From Linnemannia schmuckeri (taxonomy: Eukaryota > Mortierellomycota > Mortierellomycetes > Mortierellales > Mortierellaceae), in NCBI GenBank assembly GCA_029449235.1, contig JANATG010000005.1:992001-1056000 (forward strand): a DNA stretch of 64,000 bases, written 5' to 3'. A program made the translations under genes and the position numbers. The notes beneath the pieces are model-generated. The model ran no database searches and had not been told where the DNA came from. It saw only the letters and a program-made list of their open reading frames with translations. Numbering within the stretch: the first letter of the stretch is position 1; each line of letters starts with the position of its first letter. Below, in pieces: positions 12,450 to 23,415 of this stretch.

Positions 12450-15347
12450 TCAATCATTTTGCCACATTCTCATTACCTGTTCAACGCTCTCTTCCCTTTT
12501 TCTTTACGCCCACACATACACGCACACACGCTCATTTTCCAACGACTCGATCATTCAGCATCTTTTCGCCAGAACCACACTCTCGTGAGCTACAAGTCCT
12601 TTTTTCTCGTTCTCTTCTTCAGCATCCAGTCCGGAGTTTTTTTACCAGTCTCTCGGTAAGCCTCTTCTTCACTGTCTATCGGTCTCACTCCAGCTCCAAC
12701 AGTTTGATCACTACCCTATCAGATACCAAGCAAAGGGAAAGAGGCGTAGTTCTTCGCCTCAGGCACCATCATCGAGAGTTAGAAAGAGAGAAGGAGCCAG
12801 GAATTATCAGTGGCATGAAGGAAGAGAAAAGGATCTGTTTCGATGCAGCTCCTCTCTTTTTTCGGGGAATTTTATTTTCTTTCCCTTATTCTCAGTCATT
12901 GGGAGGACATTTGCTGCATATATGAACAAAAAAAAGAAAAAAAACTTTTGATCGCCACTGAGAGAGAAAACGACAACAACCCTCAACTTTTTTTCTCATT
13001 GTTTACTGTTCTGCTTACGCCTTCCCTTCTGTATCTCTCTTTTTCTCCCTTTTTTGCTTCAAGAACGGTACACATCCCCTCTTCCACGTTCCCTTGTTCT
13101 CACCACCGCTTTCCCTCTCCCCCCAAACCTCCCAAAGGAACGATCTTTCATGATCATGATTGGAGTGAATTGAATTGCTCTTTCCCCTATCATTCGCTCT
13201 CTCATTCTCACTCGCTCTCTCTCTCACTCTTTTAATGATACATCGACAATCCGGTCACGCTCTTAAAATGGGCGCCCTGGAGATCCCTCACACTGCCACA
13301 TCATCATCCTTTCTTGGCCTTTTCTTTATAAACAAAAAAAGCCCGAGAGCGAACACCTCCTCTTGAATAAACCCAGCTAACCCAACAACAATAACAACAA
13401 AACAATAACAACAAACAACACAACAGTACAAAGCAGACCCTTACCTACACTCCATCCTCTCTCTCTCTGTCCCTGCCTCCCCCTCCCCACGTTCTTGTGC
13501 TTCTCTGATTTTTTTTTCGCTTGGCCCTCACGCCAGCTCAACGTCATATCTGCACTCTAGCCCTATCCAGAAAAGACGCCCTCTTTTTTTGTATATAATT
13601 CACGCTACGCCAGTACACCACAACCCTCAAGAGGATTAGGGCTAACTCTCCCTCTCTCTCTTCTTTAATCTCGCCTCTCTGCTCAGGAAACAGAAAAAAA
13701 AGTTCCCTTCGACAAGACATCCACACATACGGCGGACAAAAAAAAGGTTTGTGCACAAACAGTCATTTTTTCCTTTGTTTCCCTTACTCCTTTTGCATTT
13801 GATCACGCTGGTTGCACTGTTGGCAATCTTGGATGCATTCATCCTTGGATTTTATTGTTATTTGGGTTTTTTTTGTTTGTTTGGATTGGATGGGTTTGCA
13901 AACACAACACAAACGAACAAGAGAGTGAGTGAGAGAGGGTCAGGGTGGAGGAAAATTGGGGGGAGATTTGTTCATTTGGGCTCCTCCACGATAATTATCT
14001 TTTTTGTGTACAGTACACACACATCTATATACAACAACTTTGCTCACCATTGAGTTTAGCCCAGACCTGCCACTGTTGTTTTTGTTTGCGTTGATGCTGT
14101 TCCTTTTGTTGTTTACTGTTTGCTGTTGATAATGTTTTTGATGTTGGTATCGTGTTTGTGAGCAATCCTCTTCTCCCCTGCCCTTCTCTCCCCTTACTCC
14201 TGTCGCCTTGGTCTATATACCTCTCCGTACCCCCTACGTTGTTTTTTTTTGCTCTTGCCAACATGCTCGCGCTCGCACCCACGCCTATGCCGCCACACTC
14301 TCTTTCCCGCCCTCTTTTTGTCCTAACGCTAAGGATGCATGGTACATATCCCCTTCACTACACAATTTATTTTTTATACATATCCATTACCATTTGTTGT
14401 TTGTCTTCGCCTTTGCAGTCCCTGTTGGACGGTTTAGTTTTTGCCTCTCAACCAATGACCGAGAATGCTATCCCTGCAGCTTTTGTCGTTTGAGCAAAAC
14501 GCGCTACTTAGGGGGTTGCTTTTTTTTTTTCCTTCCTTTATCACCCTTTCTTTTGGCCAGGGTTCACGGTCAGGGTCACATACATTTTCAGGGTGAAAGA
14601 GAGAGAGAGCAAGAGAGAGATACTGAAGAATGAGGGAGTGAGGGATGCGTGTGGTCCCTGAGACACACGGTGAGATTGATACGCGCTTGCCCTGAAAGAA
14701 AAAAACGAAAGAGCAGTAGGGCATTTTTTTACTGCTCTCTATTCCAACCTCTGCTTCCCTCCCACTCTCCCTCCCCTTTTCTTTTCTTTTGTCTCTCTCC
14801 TGTCCATCTTTTGAGACGCTCATGCTTTTGACCCTGCCATCTCGCCTTTTTTTTTTTCTTTTTTTTTTTTTTTTCCTTTTTTTATTCCCTTTTGTTGTTC
14901 AACAGGGTAGCGTGTTTGTTTTTCGTCTGTTTGGAATGGAGGCATGATGTGACGATATTCATGCAAAAGCCATTGCCCGCAGTCTTTTTCACTTTTCTTT
15001 TGGCCCCTGCAATCCCTTTAGACATGTCAGCCTGTACTGCCTTCCCCTGCCTGCTTCCCCAATTCCCCATGCTTTTCGCGTTTTTCTTTATATTTTTGAA
15101 AATTCAAGCAGTGTCTCGCTCTTCAATTCACCCTTTCTTTTCACTGTCTATCTTGACCGTTGGACATTTTATTTGTATTTGTTGTTCCACAGAAATGGGC
15201 GCATGGCATTAGGGTAAATACAATTGGCCCACCCTGCGCCATGATGCCGTTTTCTCCGTCCTTTTTTCGTGTACTGCACACACCATTGATACTCATCCCT
15301 GCTTGCTTGTTTGTCGTACCTCCGTCGTTTTTTTATTTCACCCCCTT

Positions 15348-15379
<32 letters not shown>

Positions 15380-16516
15380 GATGGTGGTTGTGAACACAAT
15401 GGGGTATACCTTTTCACTATTATTCTCGTGTTCAGTAACGCAGGAAGGAGACACAACCGAAAACATGCAACCATACACATACACACAAACCCCCACAAAC
15501 ATACAACACACGTTGCCGTCAAACCTAGAGGCCGCGCCTGGCTCTTACCTTCCCTTTCCCTAGTCACTTCATTTGCCCTTTCCCCCTTTTTTTTACCCTG
15601 CACTTGTTTCCAGTTGGGGTTACGGCTCATTCATTGTTCATCCCTGTTCCTGAAGAAAGAGAACGAAAAAGAGTCAGTGAGAGAGGTCGAACAAAAAAAA
15701 AGAGCCTTCCCGACCAATTCAAAGAGAGTGTTTGTGTGAGTGTGCTGGTCGTCGATAGGTACCGTTGGCCACTAATCGCACCATTACCGTGGCCATAAAA
15801 AATGAACAATGAACCGGTCTGTTTAATGACCCAATGATTCTATTGTAAACTTCGGTGTTGTTTGCTGTTCTTGTTCCTGCATTCGTTTCCTGGGCAAATA
15901 AGGCCCAGAAAGGCGTAACAAAATAAGTCTGGATGAACAATAGAGAGCAAGAGCAAGTGAGATAGAGAGCGAGTTGCACAGAGTTAATTTCCGATGTTGT
16001 GGGTTTGACTATTGTGCTCGGATGATGATGATTCAGTGGGTGGAGGAAGGTAGGCATTATTGTGCCATTTTTCACGCACACTTTCATATACATACACATA
16101 CACACATACTCCCACTCATCGACACGACCTCCTTGAACTGCAATCATGTACTCCTTATGACCCTGTCATATCTCTGTATTCTTTTTGGCTTTTTCTTCAT
16201 CCTTTTCCCTTTTTTTACTCTTGTTTTCTCCTTTTGTCCCTTTTCGCTTTCCCTAATTTCCAAAAATAACCTACCCGCGAAGGCGGCCTTTTTCTTTTGT
16301 TTCCCTTCTCTTGTTCCATCGAGGGAAAAAAAAGGTCGGATAATATCAAAGAATCCAGATGTTATTGAAGTGTGAAGCATTGACGTGAGCGTGTTTGTGC
16401 GTTCGTGCAGAAGTGGAAAGGACGAAGAATGATATCGTGGAGGAAAATAAGCAAGCATATTCTCATTTTTGGATCGTTCCACCGCTGGAAACGGTGTTCT
16501 TCACCCTTGCGCCCTT

Positions 16517-16547
<31 letters not shown>

Positions 16548-19212
16548 TTCTGGGTATATTTGTTGCGTCTCCGTGTAATGCTGTTTATCCTGTGTGCTCT
16601 CAAGTTTTTAGTTTTTTTTTTTTTCTCTCTCTCTTTCTCCTAGAAAAACCACGTTTTTTCTTCCCTTGCTGAGGCACGCAGGCAGGCAGACAGACGGACA
16701 AGCAGGCAGGCTTTGTCCCTTTGTCCCTTTCTTTTTTTCTTTTCTTGTACCTCGCTCCCTCCGTCAATCCGAAACCCCCTTTGACCAATATTCCTTTTCA
16801 CTCCTGTGTTATTTTGTGCGCGCGTTCGTGCGTGTGTGCGTGTGTATGTGCTTGTGCGTTTTTGGCTTGCTCAGGAAAGATGAAGAGCTCTCAAGGAAGG
16901 GGGAAAGAATTGTGGAAGAAAATAACGTTTATTTTGGTTTGGTTGCAACTTGGTGGGTTTGTTGAAAATTGGTATTCAAAAAAAACAAACAAGAGAAAAA
17001 AACCCCAAATGCCAATCCGCCCTTGAGCCAATGCTCGGGGATGTATGCGCGTGTTTGTTTGGTGCAATGAGCATTTACTGTTGTGCATGCAGTGTGCATG
17101 TATCGATGTGTATTTCTCGTTTCGTTCGAGTGCACTCCCAAGGCCATAGGGATGGAGAAGGGGTTGTTGGTTGCTTCTCGTTCCTGCCGTCATGTTCTTG
17201 ATTGCCTTTCTGCGTGGTCATTCGAAAGTCCTACACATTTGTGATCCTGCGTTCCCTTTCACGCTATCCTCCATCCTCCTTCCTTCCAACCAGAACCATT
17301 TCGTTGGTTCCTCCAATTTCCCCTTGTACCTGTAAGAGAGAATGACGAGAGGCAGTTACTTTTCTACGCTATACTTTTCCTTCTGGAGAGAGCAGTACGA
17401 TGTGACCCTTGGGTTTGGTTGGTTGAGGTTGGAGTAGAGTAGGGTTGATGTCGGTTTAGGGTTGAGACCAGTCTGTGTCCAAGGCTTGAAAGGGGTGCGA
17501 GAGAAGTAAAAGGATGGGATGAAGGAGCCAAACCAAACAAGTCCATCAAGAATGAGCGATTTTCTCTCCCAAAGGGCGAAGAGGGGTAGGAAAGGAGAAA
17601 ACCCACCTTTGCCCTTTTTTTTTTTTTTGATTTTCTTTACATTCTCTTGTATGGCTGCCATTTGTTTCTTTGGCTGGTGGATTGCAATGGTGGGTCGGTT
17701 GGGGGGGGGGTTATTTCATCCCTATTGTCGTCATTTGAAAGGGACTTTCTGGCATGTTGATATACTTGCTTGCGAATGAATGAATGTGTCGTTGTGCCTG
17801 TCTTAGCCGGCCCATTATTCAGTTGTCTATTTAAGCAAACATTTTGTCACAGATACATATCTTTCCTCCACCAGAAGAATGTTCAACAGAAATGGAAAAG
17901 AGATCTTAACCCTCGCATGCTAACCATATTTCTTTTTCTTCTCTCTTCTTTTTCGTTCTTCTCTTTCTCTCCCCTTCATCACAATCATAATCATCATCAT
18001 TGCCATCATCCATCCTTTTTTTTTATTCGTTTTGTTTTTTTCTATTCCACCAATCTAGTTCCGGTGGCTCGACGACTTACTATAAGAACAAAACAGCAGC
18101 AGCCACATCAACTAACAACAACAAACGATTACCATCGCAGTTGGTCGACGCGTTACTCCAACTATCCTTCTCCGCCCTTTGTTTTAATCCTTCCTTGCAT
18201 CGAATCGAATACGTTGGCACGCAAACCATTCTAGTTCTAACAAGAAGGTAAGCCTTGATTTAGTTACTTTGAATGACCTCCGGGTATTCGACATTTTATG
18301 AATCGGATACAGTATCGAAACAAAAAAAAATAGACAAAGATTCAGTCCTACCCGAACAGCCCCGCCCAGATAGCTCTAGCTAGCTTGTCTACCAAGCAAG
18401 CTGTCATCACCCCCGCCCCTCCTGCCCTTCCTTTTCCCTTCCTTTCTTTTTTTGCTCTCTCTCTTTCTCGATCCGATAAAAAAGCTCTCTTGCAATAGCG
18501 TGGAGCCGCCACCAGGAGGACAACTTCGAAGGAGCTGCTTGCTGTCCTTTTTTTTTTTTTTCCTCGATCCGTGATTTCCATTTCAACGGCACCACATCCT
18601 TTTCTTTTCACCCCTCCGTGTCCATTTCTCGTGCGCTCCCTTACCCTCCCTCCTCCTTCTCTTTCTCTGCCTATCCGTGTCTTTCTCTCTCTGTCCCTCT
18701 TTTTCATTCTCTCTCTGTCCCTCTCCTTATCCTTGTGCCATTTCCTCCTACCATCATCCATCCTTTTTCATTTTTCTGCCTTGGCGCGCTCATTTTTTTT
18801 TCCCTTCCCGTCTCCTTCGTACCCGTCCTCCTTTGTCATCTCCACTACAAACCCATCCATCCCATTGTTGTTTCCCCCCCATTTTTTAATTTCAGCGAAA
18901 AGAGATCGCAATCCCCACGTACTTGCTCTCTCCTCTCTCCTTCCATTCTCACTCTCGGCTTGAACCTGGACCTGAGTGAGCCTGACCTGACCTGACTTTG
19001 GCCTAGCCCTGGATCCCTTGAACCTTGCTTTAATACTATTGTCCCATTTTTCAATTTCGTCCCGACAGGCTTTTTCATTTTACTCTTCTTAATCCTCCCT
19101 CGATTTCTCTCACCAAGATTGAATGCGCGTACGATCCCGTCGGCCTTTGAACAACCCCTCTTCAAGACTGGAGCCCCATTTCGTATAAATACTCAAGGAC
19201 CCACCCTCTACC
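11041..19212. promoter_or_regulatory. Long pyrimidine-rich upstream region of the Nrg1-like gene
   Basis: About 8 kb with no supportable protein gene. The + strand is strongly CT-rich at 11740-12240, 13000-13240 and 18400-18960, as expected for fungal promoters or 5' leaders of a plus-strand gene. It also holds T-runs (11438-11464, 15349-15378, 16517-16540), a CTTT run (11887-11920) and a CA repeat. CA-rich leader-like segments end in good splice donors at 12656 (GTAAGCC) and 18248 (GTAAGCC); a good acceptor (TTTCAG) ends at 18895. These may be introns in an untranslated leader of the gene starting at 19213. That is inference; no transcript evidence is available. Confidence 0.35.
12401..12445. 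repeat. (CA)n microsatellite
   Basis: About 22 uninterrupted CA units inside the CA/CT-rich leader-like segment upstream of the Nrg1-like gene. A simple dinucleotide repeat, likely length-polymorphic. Confidence 0.97.
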
Positions 19213-21845
19213 ATGTCCACCACCACCTCAAGCTACCCTTCATCTCAGTTCTATCAATCGCTCTACAGCCCCCACAACCCCTCCTCTACCCAACACCCAC
19301 CATCTACACACACGCCACTCCCCTCTCCCAGATCTGAAGTACTACCACCACTATCATCATCATCGTCATACCAACAACAGCATCAACACCAGCAACTATC
19401 GTCACGCCCACACTCGACCTTCCATCGCAAAGATTCTCAGGGCGGAAATAGCAGCCGCCCTTCTGACCTCGCTTCCTACCCACCACCGCATCATCATCAC
19501 CATCAACAACAACAACAACCACAACAACAACAACACCAGCATCAACGAGCCATTTCCCCTATCGACGACTCAATGACCGACCATGCAATCTACCAACAGT
19601 CCAAGCAATTGGCTGGATTGTCAATCACCAACTCTTCAGGTACCAAGGTCAGCATCTTGAACGACAGCCCCTCGGAACTTGAGGGTGCTTCCTCCAACCA
19701 AGATGGCGGCGCACAACAAACTGATTTAAGATCGCCACACGCCTCAGAGCCGCATGGACAGCATTCGTCGTCTGTGCGGTCACCCCGATCTCCGCATTTC
19801 CGCGACCGCGCCGGTGTGCGCGATTACTTTTCAGAGGAGCGCCGGGACCCATATTACTATCCTTCGTCGTCCTCTTCATCCCACAAGTCTCACCGCCACC
19901 GCTCAGAGAGCTACGAGACCGGCCGGTCGACATCCTTAACCAATGCGGCCACCCCCTTCCGGTCCGGCTTCGATACAAGAGGCCAAGACGCATTGGCCAA
20001 CTCCCAAAGAAGCCGCAGCTTGAGTAGTGGTGCTCAACTATACCCTTACAGTAGCGGGCCTTACCCTTCCTCCCCTGCGTTTGTGCCTCCTCCTGGCTCA
20101 TCTCCTCTGCCCTTTTTTATGCGCGCATTCTCCGAGGATGTCTCTCAAGACGATCACGACGGCTACCGCGGCTATATGGGCCACCCGGGCTTGCCTGAGG
20201 GTCTTATTGCAGGTCCAAGCTTCTCCAAGCGCAAGTATTCATGCACACACCCTGGATGTAATAAGCGATTCACAACAAGGTACATATACATTGCACATGC
20301 GTCGATTTGTTTATGATTTTTATTGTTGCTTACGACACAACAACAATTACGCCCTAGTCTTGTGTTCTTTTTGTGTACGCTCTTCCTTCCCTGCCTTGCT
20401 CCCTGCATTGCATAGCATTGCCACTTTTCCATGTCTACCCTGCCTGAAGAAACAAACAAACAAACAAACAAAAAATTCAGCACAAACAAATCAAGCAGCG
20501 AGTAAACAAACAAACAAACAAACAAAAGCTGACTTGCAATTATTTCAATTTCACAATTATTTATAGTGGACATTTGGCTCGCCACAACCGTATCCACACG
20601 GGCGAACGCAATTTTGCATGCTTGATGCCAGGTTGCCCAAGCAAGTTCTCGAGGCAGGACAACATGATGCAACATTACCGTACACACATATCGCCCAAGT
20701 CGCGTCGTGGAGGCTCCAAGAAATACGACCCTCAGGACCCTGAGGCCGGCGGCGTTGAGGGGAGCGAGTTTGAGTCGGCTGAGTATCTGGCTTCGCCTTC
20801 CCAGGATAACAATAACTCTCCTTCGGCGACGGCAGCGGCGCTCCCCCCTACTGGATCTTCTCGTCAAGGGTCCCGACATAATTCGCCACCTCGATCGTTC
20901 TCGTCTGAGACACAGCAACAGCAGCAGCAGCAGCAACATGGAGGAGAGGGCATGGACTGTGATGACCAAGTCGATCACCCCGAATCCCGACAGCACTCGC
21001 AGCATTCGCCAAAGACTCATGGATCCCAATCGGCCGCAGCTTACCCGCCGCCCCTGCCTTCGTCGGCCACCTCTCATCATCGCGAGCGCGAACGTGGAGA
21101 GCACCATCACCATCACCATCATCATCATGGCGCACAGGATGGCGGTTCTCAACCATGGTCGGGCCCCGCGTCTCCTACATCGCCTATGGCGCAGGTCGTC
21201 GAGCGCATGGAGGACGTGACATCCACCCGAGATCAGCAGCTTTTCTATTACCGACAGCAGCAGCAGTACCAGCAGCAGTACCAGCAGGAATACCAGCAGC
21301 GCCAGCAACTTAAGAAGCAGCGACAGCAAGAGGCCAAGGCTGCTGCTGCAGCCGCAGCCGCAACTGCCAGTGGACACTACCATGCGACCGCTCATCATCT
21401 GTCGCACTCTGGTGCCGGTAGCAGCAGCGGTTCGAGTGGAGACCACCGTGACCACCGTGAGCGCGATCATGGCCACCGCCACCACCATCATAGCGGCCAT
21501 GGATCTTCCAACCTCCACGGCAGCGGAAGCCGGTCTTTGGGCTCTCCTACTCTGACCTCGTCGTCTACTTCGTCCGCGGCTGAGTTGCACCCTCGCGCGT
21601 ACTCGTACAGTCACTCTCAGCACACTCATTCGTCTTTGGAGCGACCCATGATGTCGAGTAGCAACAGCAGCGGGCGAACGGGTTCGTTGACCAGCGCTGC
21701 CATGGCGGCCATGTCGATGGCTGCGGCCAGTTCGACTCCTCTATCGCCCCAGTCGACACCTGTCACACCCACCAAATACCGCTTCGATCCTATCCAGGAT
21801 TGCATCCAGCAGGAGCGTCGTCAGCGCGAGGAGGCTACCCTGTAA
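19213..21845 (+). CDS. Nrg1-like C2H2 zinc-finger transcription factor
   Basis: Predicted nuclear DNA-binding repressor. Two exons, 19213-20279 and 20567-21845; the 287-nt GT-AG intron splits finger 1 (phase 2), and the joined frame gives 781 aa. Two tandem fingers lie at residues 344-396, both C-x4-C-x12-H-x3-H. Finger 1 ends FTTSGHLARHNRIHTGE and finger 2 is built around FSRQDNMMQHYRTH, a close match to the yeast Nrg1/Nrg2 pair (FTTSGHLARHNRIHTGE...FSRHDN..QHYRTH). Nrg1 proteins repress glucose-regulated, stress and filamentation genes through Tup1-Ssn6 in yeasts; the target set here is unknown. The flanks are disordered: Ser/Pro/His/Gln-rich before, poly-Gln, poly-His and poly-Ala after. 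The intron carries CAAA repeats at 20450-20526. Finger family is certain; Nrg1 orthology is likely. Confidence 0.92.
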
Positions 21846-23415
21846 AAACAAGCAACATTTCACCAACATGCTGCATTGAATGAACACCACACTCTAACGG
21901 GGTATTATTTTATTTCCCCTTCACCATATTACGAGATTCTTTTTTTTTTTTGTTTTTATTTTTATTTATTCTGTTCTTACGTTTGTCATGCTTTTCAGTT
22001 TCTTTGCTTTTTTTCACTTTGCGTTTTGTTTCCATTTTTATGACTCTTGGGCACCCAAAAAAATAATATAGACGAGAGGGGGTTCGATATATCATCCCCC
22101 TTTCACGCCTCCCTCCCTCTCCCCCCCTACCCATAGTTCCTGCCACTATAAAAAAAAAGCAGTAGTCTCCTTTCCAATTAGTTAGTTTCGATTCCACTCA
22201 ACAAAAAAAAAGACTTTCTTTACTCAAAAGCAATTAGCAAAAAATTCACCTGAATATTAAAAAAACTAAAAAAATCATTCTTTACTTCATTTCAGCGTTA
22301 CGAGCTCACGTTATTTGCCAGTCTGAAATCGTGATTGGGGTGCTGTTTGTTCGTTTTGGTTCATCTTTGTCGGAGATGGATGAGGGGAATGTGGGGTTGG
22401 ACGCCTGAGAAGAGTGATCGACAGAACAAAAAAAAAAAAAAAAAAAAAACATTAGATCAAAAGAACAAAATATTTTATTTTTCTCTCAGCGAAATATCAA
22501 AATTGGTCCGTGCGGATTGACCAATAGCCAATAATGACATTTTTTTTTGTGTGTTTTTTGATCAAAACCATTCTATTTTTTTCATTTTTGAAGATTATGA
22601 TTACTGATCATTTTTTGGTGGCATACACTAGGCGGGTTTAAATCTAGAAGGGTGAAAACGAGGATAGCAAGAGGTGTAAGGATCAGTAATTTATGGTAGG
22701 TGGAGAGTTGAAAAGGATGGGCACAACCACTCCACCTCTTCGTAATTATTTTTTATTCTGCTCTTTCCTGCTGTTCTTTATTCTTCAGAAAACATTCTCT
22801 AATTCCTCAAACAACAATCTTTTTTAAGAATAACTATCAATGGAAAAATACAAGGGAGTAGAGAGGGAAAAGGGTGATAGGAGGAATTCGCCTTTTCTTC
22901 ATCATTTGTCCTATATCTCCTCTTCCCCCTCTTATCTATATATTTTTGTTATCCCAATCAAGGCGATGCGTTGTCCCGCGTGAGAGGTCTTTATCATCAT
23001 CCTTGAGGAGGAAAAAAGTAAATCAAAGCTTTGCACTTTGAGAGGAAAAAAAAGGAGAAAGGCGCAATACAAATAACAATTATTTGTCCACAGGCCTGTG
23101 AGCAAACCACCATTATTTTGGTTCTCAATTAATGCGGGTGTAGGTATGCGCATGTTTATGTATGCATCTCAACTTTTGGCCTCTTTATGCCTTATCCTTT
23201 TTGTTTAATAGAGGAAATTAGAGTGAAGGAAGGCGAGGAGGTGTTAAGGAAAGGGAAAGAAAGGGCTATTGTACAAGCAAATAGAGGTGTAAGAGGTATC
23301 AATCGATTTTTTTTGGTGTGCGTGTGCCTCGTAACGAAAGTAAGGGGGTGAGGGATAATATGGGGTAAGCGGGAAAGAAGGAAATATTTTACTAGGAGAT
23401 GACGAGAGAGAAGTT
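21846..23415. other. Convergent intergenic region
   Basis: A 1.57 kb gap between the 3' ends of the Nrg1-like and forkhead genes, AT-rich with no supportable gene. It has an A-run at about 22430-22449 and many short A/T homopolymers. Presumably it holds both 3' UTRs. Confidence 0.55.

Noticed and set aside
11594..12659. Two overlapping open frames of over 200 codons
   Set aside because: They are translations of CT/CA-rich simple sequence (Ser/Phe/Leu/Pro only) and have no domain.
20172..21629. 485-codon minus-strand open frame opposite the Nrg1-like gene
   Set aside because: Antisense shadow of CAG/CAC/TCG-rich coding sequence and crosses its intron; gives Arg/Ser/Leu/Val-rich low-complexity protein with no motif.
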